Source: an uncultured Flavobacteriales bacterium
GTDB taxonomy: Bacteria > Bacteroidota > Bacteroidia > Flavobacteriales_D > Crocinitomicaceae
Reading direction: 5' to 3'
DNA length: 64,000 nt
NCBI GenBank assembly: GCA_937973685.1
Contig: CALJKJ010000004.1
Span: forward strand, 37,481 to 101,480
Each line of letters starts with the position of its first letter. Position 1 is the stretch's first letter. This document shows positions 42,642-50,591 of this stretch, piece by piece. The notes under the pieces are model-generated. The model searched no databases. It was given only the letters and a program-made list of their open reading frames with translations, and was not told the origin of the DNA. The translations under genes and the position numbers were made by a program.

Positions 42642-43961
42642 ATGTCTGAAATCGAAACCATTCAAGAAATCAAAACGCTACGAATTAGTATTCGTGAGAA
42701 AATTAAAAATTTAACAGAGTATTCAAAAGAAAACTTTGGCTCTGAACAAGAATATACACATAAAGGTATAATTGGAGGAATTGAAGCTTTGTTAATTGAT
42801 TTGTCCACGCTCACTAAAGCGAAAAATAAATTTATTCAAATCTCGAGTTATAATGAACGAAAGGATATAGTTCGTTATTTAACTTCAATATTAGATAACA
42901 TTGACTATCCAGAATATTTGATTAAAAATTTTGAAGATTTAAAAATTTTACTAAGAAACTTCGGTGTCAGAAATTTTTCAGAAAGACAATTAGAGTTTGA
43001 TGAGGAATGCCAAAATGTACTTAAACTTAAAATTCAATTTGAAGAAGAATTAAAGGAAGTAAGAAAAATTAAATCAAAAATTGTAGTTGAAGAAAAAAAA
43101 GTTAAAGAGAATTCTGATAACTATGAGCTGAACTCAACTAAAATAATAAATGAAATTGAAGAAGTTATTGTACAAAAAACTAAATTGATTAACGAAACTT
43201 CGAAGCTTCAAACTGTATTAAATTCTTCCACAGAATTAGAATCTAACATAAAAGAACAAGCAAGATTAGTAAATGAAAGCTCATTGAATGTTCAGTCAAA
43301 TGAAAAACTAATTGATTCATTTGCTAGTAAAGTTCAAGAAAAAGATAATCGGCTGTTAGAACTTGAGGAAGAAATAATTAAACAGAAAGAAAAAGTAATA
43401 AACTATGAAAATGAACGATCAAAAATTTTAAAAGATGCAAATGAATTAATTGAATCTGCTAAGTTAGCTTTGAATTACAAAACTGCTGAGGGAATTAGTG
43501 CGTCTTTCAATACTCGTTTTTCTGAGTCAAGCTCTAAATGGAGGTACTATCCTTGGCTTATTGGAGGAGGGGTTTCAATCTTAGGAGCAATTGCCCTCGG
43601 AATTGTAATATTGTATACAACAAAAGGAACAGGAATGATTTTAGGTAGAATATCTTTAATTCCATTACCAATCATTTCAGCAATATTTTGTGCAAAGCAA
43701 TACACCAAACAAAAAAATCTAATAGAAGATTATGCTTATAAAATGGTATTAGCAAAAGCTATTGTTGGTTTTTCTGAGCAATTAAAGAAAAACGGATCAG
43801 GAGATAATTCTGAATATGTACATTATATAAAAACTTCACTTGAAGAAATACACAAAGACCCATTACGCAAGCGAGAAAGAGAAAAAAACACAAAAGATAT
43901 AAGTTTGGATAGTATAATTGATATGGCAGAGAAATTAAAGAAAGTTATTAAACCAGAATAA
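42642..43961 (+). CDS. Coiled-coil membrane protein of unknown function behind the R-M gene
   Basis: I do not recognise this 439-residue protein. Residues about 1-110 are helical and charged (EYTHKGIIGGIEALLIDL, YNERKDIVRYLTSILDNI). Residues 120-285 form a long coiled coil rich in Glu/Lys/Leu (EEELKEVRKIKSKIVVEEKK, LLELEEEIIKQKEKVINYEN). Two hydrophobic helices follow (about 302-324, PWLIGGGVSILGAIALGIVI, and 330-350), then a cytoplasmic tail with an amphipathic, basic end. It starts 6 bases after the restriction enzyme and is very probably co-transcribed. The AT content is even higher than in nearby core genes. Similar coiled-coil membrane proteins occur as effectors in defence loci, but assigning that role here is speculation. 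Confidence 0.75.
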   Translation: MSEIETIQEIKTLRISIREKIKNLTEYSKENFGSEQEYTHKGIIGGIEALLIDLSTLTKAKNKFIQISSYNERKDIVRYLTSILDNIDYPEYLIKNFEDLKILLRNFGVRNFSERQLEFDEECQNVLKLKIQFEEELKEVRKIKSKIVVEEKKVKENSDNYELNSTKIINEIEEVIVQKTKLINETSKLQTVLNSSTELESNIKEQARLVNESSLNVQSNEKLIDSFASKVQEKDNRLLELEEEIIKQKEKVINYENERSKILKDANELIESAKLALNYKTAEGISASFNTRFSESSSKWRYYPWLIGGGVSILGAIALGIVILYTTKGTGMILGRISLIPLPIISAIFCAKQYTKQKNLIEDYAYKMVLAKAIVGFSEQLKKNGSGDNSEYVHYIKTSLEEIHKDPLRKREREKNTKDISLDSIIDMAEKLKKVIKPE

Positions 43962-43968
43962 AATCATT

Positions 43969-44043
43969 GGACAAACAGCCACCATTTCAGAAAAAATGGA
44001 ACTTCTAAAAGAAAAAAGTATTGGTTTTGAAGGAGTAAATTAG
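43969..44043 (+). other. Possible coding remnant
   Basis: Between the two convergent genes a frame reads GQTATISEKMELLKEKSIGF and ends EGVN-stop at 44041-44043, with no start of its own. It looks like the end of a lost gene but is too short to identify. Confidence 0.25.
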
Positions 44044-44054
44044 TTGAAAATGAA

Positions 44055-44076
44055 ACGCCTCCTTGTTGGGAGGCGT
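44055..44076 (-). terminator. Hairpin between convergent accessory genes
   Basis: ACGCCTCC (44055-44062), loop TTGTTG, GGAGGCGT (44069-44076). On the minus strand it is followed by TTTCATTTTC, so it may end the kinase transcript; on the plus strand no T tract follows. Confidence 0.55.
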
Positions 44077-44102
44077 CGGACGAAAGATGCTATCCTTCTT
44101 TC

Positions 44103-44723
44103 TTATTTGCTTTGAATAAGATTAAAAATAGCTGGCAATCTTGTCTCCGTATAATCTGGCAATTCTTCAACAAACATTGTTAACTCAAACAAATCTTCTT
44201 GATTTTTAACCAATTCAAATAAAAAGGTTGGTTCTTGGTTTAATGAATTATCGATAAATGTCAGGAAGTCAAAGTCGCTGAAATGTAAATTAATATTTTT
44301 GTAACCTTCCTTCCACTTCAAAATTATTGTTTGTTCATCAACATCATGACCGTTGTTTCTCGCGCGAATTTCAACCCTTTCTTTTGCTAATTCAATTGAA
44401 TTCAAACAAAAAAAGTACATTTCGATTTTGAAACCCTTTGATTTAGCTTTTGCTATTAATTCAATAGGTAAAGGAAATAAGTTGGTTTCGAAAGCAAACG
44501 ATTCGAGTTTAGTTATGGCTTTGTTAGATTCATTCAAAAATTCTTCTGAGGTTAAATATTTAGCTATTTCTTCACGCAACTCAGAATCGGGCATAGAATT
44601 GTAGCGCTCAAGAAAACGTTTATCAAAATCAAATGGGATAGCATCTTGAGAAAAAACCTTAGAATAAGTAGATTTGCCTGAACCATTACAGCCAGCAAAA
44701 ATTCTTAAATAGGGTTGTTGCAT
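44103..44723 (-). CDS. Zeta-toxin-like P-loop kinase
   Basis: 206-residue P-loop NTPase of the zeta toxin / YbaK-like ABC-ATPase-like kinase group. It has Walker A GCNGSGKS (residues 11-18) followed by TYSKVF, the zeta-type PFDFDKRFLERYN region, FAFETNL (the ExT-like segment near 74-80 found in zeta toxins) and a C-terminal basic motif (ERVEIRARNNGHDVDEQ) matching the R-x-x-x-R-x-x-x-GG/H-type phosphate-binding region. Zeta toxins phosphorylate UDP-N-acetylglucosamine or related sugars and stop wall synthesis; that activity here is inferred from family. It starts inside the end of a 56-codon gene (19-base overlap), the usual layout of a toxin-antitoxin pair. Confidence 0.8.
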   Translation of the reverse strand: MQQPYLRIFAGCNGSGKSTYSKVFSQDAIPFDFDKRFLERYNSMPDSELREEIAKYLTSEEFLNESNKAITKLESFAFETNLFPLPIELIAKAKSKGFKIEMYFFCLNSIELAKERVEIRARNNGHDVDEQTIILKWKEGYKNINLHFSDFDFLTFIDNSLNQEPTFLFELVKNQEDLFELTMFVEELPDYTETRLPAIFNLIQSK

Positions 44724-44875
44724 TTAATTGTATTCGAAGGTTTTTGAATTGTCTTTGCCTTTGCAATTTGAGGACGAACGTCCGAATTAAAAATTGCATT
44801 TGCTTTCTTTTTTAAATCAGCTAAATCAATTCTTGTAGAAGTTTTTTTATCCGTTACGCTAATGCTAATTTTCAT
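44705..44875 (-). CDS. 56-residue protein, candidate antitoxin of the zeta-like kinase
   Basis: A short frame from ATG 44875 to TAA 44705: MKISISVTDKKTSTRIDLAD at the start, then a basic stretch (LKKKANAIFNSDVRPQIAKA). It lies 19 bases after a perfect -7 box (44895-44902) and overlaps the start of the kinase gene by 19 bases, so it is the first gene of that operon and translation is coupled. It has no resemblance to the helical epsilon antitoxin. Promoter placement and overlap make it a credible gene; the antitoxin role is inference from position. Confidence 0.6.
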   Translation of the reverse strand: MKISISVTDKKTSTRIDLADLKKKANAIFNSDVRPQIAKAKTIQKPSNTIKCNNPI

Positions 44876-44894
44876 GGTAAAAATTTACTTTACA

Positions 44895-44902
44895 CAAAGA
44901 TA
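44895..44902 (-). promoter_or_regulatory. Promoter -7 box TATCTTTG for the kinase operon
   Basis: CAAAGATA on the plus strand, 19 bases before the 56-codon gene. Confidence 0.65.
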
Positions 44903-44932
44903 TAAATATTTCATCATATAAATAAAACATTA

Positions 44933-45033
44933 TACATTTGTAATACAGTGCACAACTACTCAACCCGTTGCTGTAGCACCTGCACTTTAAAATACTTCAA
45001 ATAAAAGCGAATCCGAAAGGCATTCGCTTTTTT
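44933..45033 (+). ncRNA. Candidate small RNA, unit A
   Basis: A -7 box TACATTTG (44933-44940), then from 44947 a foldable segment with AGTGCA pairing with TGCACT (to 44986) and an inner CTAC/GTAG stem, an A-rich linker, and a strong terminator AAAAGCGAATCC-GAAA-GG-C-ATTCGCTTTT plus T residues (45003-45033). The predicted transcript is about 85 bases. An 18-codon GTG frame (44948-45004) exists, but the related unit B stops after three codons there, so RNA is more likely than peptide. Confidence 0.45.
45003..45033 (+). terminator. Terminator of unit A
   Basis: A 12-bp stem with a GAAA tetraloop (CC-GAAA-GG) and one bulged C, followed by six or more T. It also has an A/T-rich flank on the other strand and could work both ways. 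Confidence 0.85.
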
Positions 45034-45139
45034 GTTCATATAAAAAAGTAATTACTTTTGTTTTAGTGCCCAATTAACCAGTTGCGTTAATGCTGCACTT
45101 AAAAATACTAAAAAGAAACCCAGACTTTGTTCTGGGTTT
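45031..45139 (+). ncRNA. Candidate small RNA, unit B (related to unit A)
   Basis: TTTG (45031-45034), 18 bases, TACTTTTG (45053-45060): a complete -33/-7 promoter whose -33 lies in the T tract of unit A. The RNA would start near 45065 with AGTGC pairing with GCACT (45094-45098) and ATTAAC with GTTAAT inside. Blocks shared with unit A, in order: AGTGC, GTTGC, GCACTTnAAAATACT, AAA. It ends at the hairpin 45116-45139. Existence of the transcript is inferred. Confidence 0.45.
45116..45139 (-). terminator. Terminator downstream of mutS
   Basis: AAACCCAGA, loop of 6, TCTGGGTTT (9 bp). On the minus strand it is followed by CTTTTTAGTATTTTT, so it most likely ends mutS; on the plus strand it could end unit B. 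Confidence 0.75.
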
Positions 45140-45167
45140 CGTGTATTAAAGAGAATTTGTAAACAGA

Positions 45168-47786
45168 TTACCCTCCCGTCAATTTTTTGATCTCATTCAA
45201 TTTCATCAAGGCCTCAACAGGAGTGAGGGTGTTGATGTCTATGCTGATTAATTGTTCGTGGATTTGCTCCAAAACGGGATCGTTGAGCTGGAAAAAGCTC
45301 ATTTGAATATCGGATTGCGCGATGGCTTCCTTGATAACGGATTTATCTGTAGATCGATTAGTTGTTTCGAGTTGTTGCAACATGGATTCTGCTCGTTGAA
45401 TCACTTTCTTGGGCATACCCGCCAATTTTGCAACGTGGATACCAAAACTGTGTTCGCTTCCTCCAGGAATTAATTTGCGCAAGAAGATGATTTTTTGTCC
45501 TACTTCTTTGACGCTGATGGTGAAATTGTGGATGCGCTCAAATTGTGCTTCCATTTCGTTTAATTCGTGGTAATGCGTTGCAAATAGCGTTTTGCCTTTC
45601 GCAGTTGGGTGTTCGTGAATGAATTCGGCAATTGCCCAAGCAATCGAAATACCATCGTAAGTACTTGTTCCACGACCAATTTCATCGAGAAGCAACAAAC
45701 TTCTGTCAGAAAGGTTGTTAAGGATGGAAGAGGTTTCGTTCATTTCTACCATGAAGGTCGATTCACCAGAAGTGATGTTATCCGAAGCGCCAACACGCGT
45801 GAATATCTTGTCAACGATACCTATTGTTGCCGCTTGTGCAGGAACAAAACAACCTATTTGTGTCATCAAAACGATTAATGCTGTTTGTCGTAGCAATGCA
45901 CTTTTCCCCGCCATGTTTGGACCGGTAATCATGATGATTTGTTGTTTTTCTTTATCTAAAAAAACATCGTTAGGTACATATTCTTCGCCGGCTTTGAGTA
46001 ATTTCTCGATAACGGGATGTCTCCCTGCAGTGATTGAAATTGCGTAAGAATCGTCAACTTTTGGTTGAAAATAGTTGTTGGTAACAGCTTTCGCAGCAAA
46101 TCCGGTTAAACAATCTAATTGCGCGATTAAAAAAGCATTTTTTTGAATGAGTTCAACGTCGTGCGCTAAATCTTCTACTAATTGCGCATACAAACGTGCT
46201 TCGATGGCATGAATACGCTCCTCTGCACCTACAATTTTTGTTTCGTATTCTTTTAGTTCTGGAGTAATGTAGCGCTCTGCACTGACCAAGGTCTGTTTGC
46301 GGATCCATTCTTCGGGAACTTTGTCTTTGTGTGTGTTTCTAACTTCTAAGTAATATCCGAAAACGTTGTTGAAAGCAATCTTTAAACTTGGAATACCTGT
46401 ACGTTGCGATTCCCGTTCTTGCATGCTTTCGAGGTAATCTTTCCCGTTCAAAGCAATGGCACGCAATTCGTCTAATTCGGCATGGATGTTATGAGCAATG
46501 ACAGGACCTTTTCCAATAGCAACGGCGGGATCTAATAAAAGCGTTTGGTCAATTTTTTGAATGAACGACGTGCATGGATCAATACCTTTAGCCAGTTGTT
46601 GCATGAGTTTACTCGGGCTTTTTTGGCACAAATCGCTTAAAGGTCCCATGTGTTCCAGAATACGAGCTAAACTGCGTAATTCTTTTGGTTGAATGCGACC
46701 GACGGCAACTTTTGAAATCAAGCGTTCGATGTCGCCAATTTCTTTCAACTCCAATTCAATGAGTTCGCGCAAGTCATCTTTTGCAACCAAATCGGCTACA
46801 GCATCCAAGCGCAATTGTATTGTTGCAGGAGTTTTTAGCGGCATAACAATCCAACGTTTCAACAAGCGGTCACCCATTGGTGTGCGCGTTCCGTTGATGA
46901 CATCGTACAAAGTACTTCCACCATGATTGAGTGGCGAAATCAATTCGAGGTTGCGAATCGTAAAGCGGTCTAACCAAACGAATTTATCTTCTTCGATGCG
47001 TTGAATCTGAGTGATATGACCCAATTTATCGTGTTGTGTTTCGCTCAAATAATGTAAAATCGCACCTGCAGCAATGATTCCAGCAGATAAATCGGCAATT
47101 CCAAATCCTTTTAGTGAGTTTGTTTCGAAGTGATTGGTTAATTTTTCAGTTGCAAAATCGGGGGTAAAAATCCAATCGTCTAAGCGAAATGTATAAAAAC
47201 GTGTACCAAAGTTGTCTTCAAAGAATCGGTTTTTATTTTTTGGATAAAGTACTTCGCTCGGTTCAAATCCTTGGAGTAATTTATTGATGTAATCGAGCGT
47301 TCCTTGTGCGGTAAAAAATTCACCAGTTGATACATCGAGGAAAGAAATCCCGTGAATTTCTTTGTCGAAATAAACTGCAGCGAGGAAATTATTTTGGTGA
47401 CCATTGAGAAGTTTATCCGAGAAGGCTACACCTGGCGTTACTAATTCAGTTACACCACGTTTTACGATCGATTTGGTCATTTTTGGATCTTCCAACTGAT
47501 CACAAATCGCAACCCGGTGGCCTGCCCGCACCAATTTGGGTAAGTATGTTTCCAACGAATGATGCGGAAAACCAGCTAGTTCAACTTCGGAAGGTGAACC
47601 TGCACCACGTTTTGTTAGTACAATGCCCAATACTTTGGACGCAGTGATGGCATCTTCACCAAATGTTTCATAAAAATCGCCTACGCGAAACAAGAGCAAA
47701 GCTTGTGGATGTTTTGCTTTGATTTGATTGTATTGTTTCATGAGCGGGGTTTCCGCCGGATTTTTATCGTTTTTATCTTTCGCCAA
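45168..47786 (-). CDS. mutS: DNA mismatch repair protein MutS
   Basis: Recognises mismatches and small loops and starts repair with MutL; 872 residues, normal length. The mismatch-binding domain carries the Phe-x-Glu motif in RVGDFYETFGED (near residue 37), and the C-terminal ATPase has Walker A TGPNMAGKSALLRQ (near 621), FTRVGASDNITSGESTFMVEM and Walker B LLLLDEIGRGTSTYDG. The likely start is a TTG at 47786 (MAKDKNDKNP), since the family N-terminus includes ETPLMKQYNQIK just after it; the next ATG would remove that motif start. A near-consensus -7 box (TAACTTTA, 47817-47810) lies 23 bases upstream. No mutL is nearby. Confidence 0.96.
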   Translation of the reverse strand: MAKDKNDKNPAETPLMKQYNQIKAKHPQALLLFRVGDFYETFGEDAITASKVLGIVLTKRGAGSPSEVELAGFPHHSLETYLPKLVRAGHRVAICDQLEDPKMTKSIVKRGVTELVTPGVAFSDKLLNGHQNNFLAAVYFDKEIHGISFLDVSTGEFFTAQGTLDYINKLLQGFEPSEVLYPKNKNRFFEDNFGTRFYTFRLDDWIFTPDFATEKLTNHFETNSLKGFGIADLSAGIIAAGAILHYLSETQHDKLGHITQIQRIEEDKFVWLDRFTIRNLELISPLNHGGSTLYDVINGTRTPMGDRLLKRWIVMPLKTPATIQLRLDAVADLVAKDDLRELIELELKEIGDIERLISKVAVGRIQPKELRSLARILEHMGPLSDLCQKSPSKLMQQLAKGIDPCTSFIQKIDQTLLLDPAVAIGKGPVIAHNIHAELDELRAIALNGKDYLESMQERESQRTGIPSLKIAFNNVFGYYLEVRNTHKDKVPEEWIRKQTLVSAERYITPELKEYETKIVGAEERIHAIEARLYAQLVEDLAHDVELIQKNAFLIAQLDCLTGFAAKAVTNNYFQPKVDDSYAISITAGRHPVIEKLLKAGEEYVPNDVFLDKEKQQIIMITGPNMAGKSALLRQTALIVLMTQIGCFVPAQAATIGIVDKIFTRVGASDNITSGESTFMVEMNETSSILNNLSDRSLLLLDEIGRGTSTYDGISIAWAIAEFIHEHPTAKGKTLFATHYHELNEMEAQFERIHNFTISVKEVGQKIIFLRKLIPGGSEHSFGIHVAKLAGMPKKVIQRAESMLQQLETTNRSTDKSVIKEAIAQSDIQMSFFQLNDPVLEQIHEQLISIDINTLTPVEALMKLNEIKKLTGG

Positions 47787-47976
47787 TGTGCACTGATTTT
47801 ACTAAAAGGTAAAGTTAGGAGCAATCCCCGAAACGACAAAACAAAAAACGGGGATGTTATTAACAACTACAGTCATATGGTGAACAAGATTATTCGTTGA
47901 AAAAACCGATAAAGAAAGCGCTAAGGATTGCAATGGAAAGCCCACAGTTCCGAGTTTTTCGGGACGAGGACTTGCA

Positions 47977-48081
47977 ATGGAAAGCCTGCTCGAGCGCCCA
48001 AAAGAAAAAGCAGTATACCTTGCTGCGATTCGTGAAGAAGTTCTTAAAAATCTCACTATTTTTACACCCAATGAATCGTAA
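47977..48081 (+). CDS. Short coding-like frame overlapping trmH, possible remnant
   Basis: ATG 47977 to TAA 48079-48081: 34 residues, beginning MESLLERPKEKAVYLAAIRE, helical and natural-looking. The same frame is open upstream to about 47883 without another start (GKPTVPSFSGRGLA). It overlaps the trmH start by 11 bases. It may be a leader gene or the last part of a decayed gene. A 15-base direct repeat TTGCAATGGAAAGCC (47928 and 47972) lies in the same interval. Confidence 0.3.
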   Translation: MESLLERPKEKAVYLAAIREEVLKNLTIFTPNES

Positions 48082-48604
48082 GTTAAAATTGTGGGAATTG
48101 GATCGAGTGGATGAACAGACCTTCCACGAACAAGAAAAATTTCCACTAATTGTTGTCTTGAACGACATTCGAAGTTTGAACAATATTGGGTCGTTTTTTC
48201 GCACGGCGGATGCGTTTAATGTTGAAAAAATCATACTTTGTGGCATCACAGCGCAACCGCCTCACCGCGATATTCAAAAGACAGCGTTGGGAGCAACGGA
48301 ATCGGTAACGTGGGAATACCATGAGTCGATTAGCGATGTAGTAGAGCAGTTGCAAGCAGCAAATGTTTGTGTGTGTAGCATCGAACAAGCGGAAAAAACG
48401 GTTGAATTGCAACAGATAAATACCTTACCAGAACAACGCTTTGCACTTGTTTTTGGAAACGAAGTTGACGGTGTCGATCAAGCAGTTATTGATCAATCCA
48501 ATTATATCATTGAAATTCCACAATTTGGCACCAAACACAGTTTGAATGTGTCTGTTTGTGCGGGAATCGTTCTGTGGGAATTTGCAAAACGTTACATCGC
48601 TTAA
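48071..48604 (+). CDS. TrmH-family (SpoU) RNA 2'-O-methyltransferase
   Basis: SPOUT-fold methyltransferase acting on tRNA or rRNA ribose, 177 residues from ATG 48071 (MNRKLKLWELDR), which fits the family N-terminus; the frame is open 58 codons further upstream but without family similarity. The three SpoU motifs are present: NDIRSLNNIGSFFRTADAF (motif 1 with the catalytic Arg), FALVFGNEVDGVDQ (motif 2) and IEIPQFGTKHSLNVSVCAGI (motif 3, knotted region). It has a near-consensus -7 box (TATTTTTA, 48057-48064) 6 bases before the start. The target site (for example tRNA G18) is not resolved. Confidence 0.9.
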   Translation: MNRKLKLWELDRVDEQTFHEQEKFPLIVVLNDIRSLNNIGSFFRTADAFNVEKIILCGITAQPPHRDIQKTALGATESVTWEYHESISDVVEQLQAANVCVCSIEQAEKTVELQQINTLPEQRFALVFGNEVDGVDQAVIDQSNYIIEIPQFGTKHSLNVSVCAGIVLWEFAKRYIA

Positions 48605-50475
48605 TCGGTAATTATCGGTTCGAAAAGCGAATAAATGTATGGATTTCCTTTGCGTTTGACGATGGTGAAACGCTCAATTCTTATGGGAGCTTTGCTGATA
48701 TTCCAAATGTATCCATTGAAAATGGGCTTATTTATTTTGTTCCAAGCAATATCTGATAATTTCAAAGATTGGATCAAAATTACATTTGTATCAGTTGCTC
48801 CAAATTGATTCGAAAGTCGCGCGCTGTAATACCTTAAACTATCCTCCGCAATTAGCGCATTGACCAATCCTGCTACTTGGTTTTTATCTGCTAATTGAAT
48901 CGAAGCGTACAAATCGATAAAATCGGTTTTTGCCAAGTTGAGCTTTGCTAGTTCCCGATTCAAACCAGGTCCCCATTCTTCACCTGATTTCATCGATATA
49001 TTATTCACAACATAGATTACTTCGCTTTTAGCGTCGTGTTTGTTTTTTGTAAATACGACAGAGCTTGCTGCATAATAATTGTTTGTTGATTTGGTATAGT
49101 GGAAAAACTGTTGAATAATGGGGTAGAAAGCAGGCGGAACACTGGATGTTGCACCAAAGTAAAGTTGATCAAAGTTGTAGCTCAACGATTCAATTAATCG
49201 TGCAAAGCGTTTTTCGTCCCAACGTTCGATGGTAATGAAAACGGTTTGTTTTGGAATACTTATTTCATTGGAATAAAAGCGTGTTTTTGCCTCGTCCGTA
49301 AACAATAGCACAGCTGTTTTCGGATTGGTTTGCTTTGCTTTTGTTGCATCTACGACTAATTGTTTGAAAGTTGGTACATAAAAAACGGTATAGAATTGCC
49401 GATCTTTTATCAGTGTAAATGAAAAACTTGCACCGATGAGCAAGGAAATTAGCCAATTTGTTTTGGTACTACACGCTTTTATCCAACCAAAAACAAAGAA
49501 GAGTAAGAGCGGAAACACAACTATTAAAACAGAATATTGTAAAACGGCGGTTCCATAGATGGAATAAAAGTAACCGATAAAAAAGACTGCAAAAAAGAGT
49601 ATTCCAGCGATAAGCGTTGGTTTTACAGAATATTTTTGGTGACTTTTCAGTTGCATTATTCCTAGTCCAATCACAACTATCAGCACGAATTTTGTGATCC
49701 ATGAAAAGTGTAAAATATAGTTGGCATACGCTTGAAAAAAAGTATGATCTGGTTTTCCTAACCAACCTTCGACACCACCAATTTTTAATTGTCCCAATAA
49801 AATAGATAAGTGTGGTAAATAAAGTAGCAATGCAGCTCCATCAAAAACGAGGTATTGGACAAGTTGTGATTTTTTGATCAGGAATAATCCTGCGATTCCT
49901 ATTGATGTTGCGGTGAGCATTCCAAAATGATGGTTATATGCACACAATGCTGCAGCTATTGCCGCGCCAACGTAATATTTCCAGGCGCGCGTTTGGAAGA
50001 AAACGATTTCTCCCCAATAATAGAGCAATAGTAAGCTAAAAAACAAACCAGTTGTATAAGGCCGCGCGATTAAACTGTACATGACCGTATATTCTGATGT
50101 TGCTACAATGGATGCAACTATGATACCAACAGTTTCATTGAACCAACGTTTGCCAATTTTGTAACAAAGGTAAACAGCTATAAGTCCGCTTATTACAAAA
50201 GGAAGTTTGACTAGCCATTCTTCGTAGCCGACTAATTTGGTCCAATAGTACAAAAAGACTTGAACAAAAGCAGGATGACCGTCAATTGCGACGCCTTTTG
50301 CGATAAGTTCTTGAAAGTTAGGAAAGTTAGTTCGCAACAAAGCACTTAATTCGTCGTGTGTGAAAGGTGCCGTCTCGAATTGATAAAAACGAAGAATAGC
50401 CGCGCACAAAAGTATAAAGATGAGTAATCCCTGTGTTTTTATACGATTTCGTAATTGTTCTATGAATGAATTCAC
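48601..50475 (-). CDS. Glycosyltransferase family 39 (ArnT/PMT-like) membrane protein
   Basis: Inner-membrane GT-C glycosyltransferase of 624 residues. The first helix is followed by the catalytic acidic pair in FTHDELSALL (Asp41, Glu42) and GHPAFVQVF, the PMT_2 pattern; about 10-12 helices follow to residue 350 and a soluble periplasmic domain makes up the rest. Such enzymes use a polyprenyl-phosphate sugar to glycosylate lipids or proteins outside the inner membrane. The acceptor here is unknown. It overlaps the convergent trmH by 4 bases. Confidence 0.88.
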   Translation of the reverse strand: MNSFIEQLRNRIKTQGLLIFILLCAAILRFYQFETAPFTHDELSALLRTNFPNFQELIAKGVAIDGHPAFVQVFLYYWTKLVGYEEWLVKLPFVISGLIAVYLCYKIGKRWFNETVGIIVASIVATSEYTVMYSLIARPYTTGLFFSLLLLYYWGEIVFFQTRAWKYYVGAAIAAALCAYNHHFGMLTATSIGIAGLFLIKKSQLVQYLVFDGAALLLYLPHLSILLGQLKIGGVEGWLGKPDHTFFQAYANYILHFSWITKFVLIVVIGLGIMQLKSHQKYSVKPTLIAGILFFAVFFIGYFYSIYGTAVLQYSVLIVVFPLLLFFVFGWIKACSTKTNWLISLLIGASFSFTLIKDRQFYTVFYVPTFKQLVVDATKAKQTNPKTAVLLFTDEAKTRFYSNEISIPKQTVFITIERWDEKRFARLIESLSYNFDQLYFGATSSVPPAFYPIIQQFFHYTKSTNNYYAASSVVFTKNKHDAKSEVIYVVNNISMKSGEEWGPGLNRELAKLNLAKTDFIDLYASIQLADKNQVAGLVNALIAEDSLRYYSARLSNQFGATDTNVILIQSLKLSDIAWNKINKPIFNGYIWNISKAPIRIERFTIVKRKGNPYIYSLFEPIITD

Positions 50476-50541
50476 TTGCGGTCTATTTCGTTCAAAAATA
50501 AGGAATCTATGTTAACAAAAAATAAATGAACCTTTTTTCGG

Positions 50542-50572
50542 TTGGTCTGTTTAGGGAGAATAGCTATTTTTG
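50542..50572 (+). promoter_or_regulatory. Promoter of the ferredoxin-NADP reductase gene
   Basis: TTG (50542-50544), 20 bases, TATTTTTG (50565-50572); the ATG at 50592 is 19 bases downstream. The box lies inside the longer frame that begins at 50526 and so rejects that start. Confidence 0.75.
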
Positions 50573-50591
50573 CAACACTTTATCAGAAATA

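Noticed and set aside
44947..45098. Hairpin pair as integron attC sites
   Set aside because: The conserved attC core sites (GTTRRRY and its complement) cannot be placed properly, and no integrase or cassettes are present; promoter and terminator signals fit small RNAs better.
39700..45168. Island integrated at tRNA-Phe with attL/attR
   Set aside because: I could not find a second copy of the tRNA 3' end before mutS, nor an integrase gene.
47824..47855. ATCCCCG/CGGGGAT hairpin upstream of mutS as a riboswitch or terminator
   Set aside because: Only a 7-bp stem with a long A-rich loop, no T tract and no known aptamer sequence.
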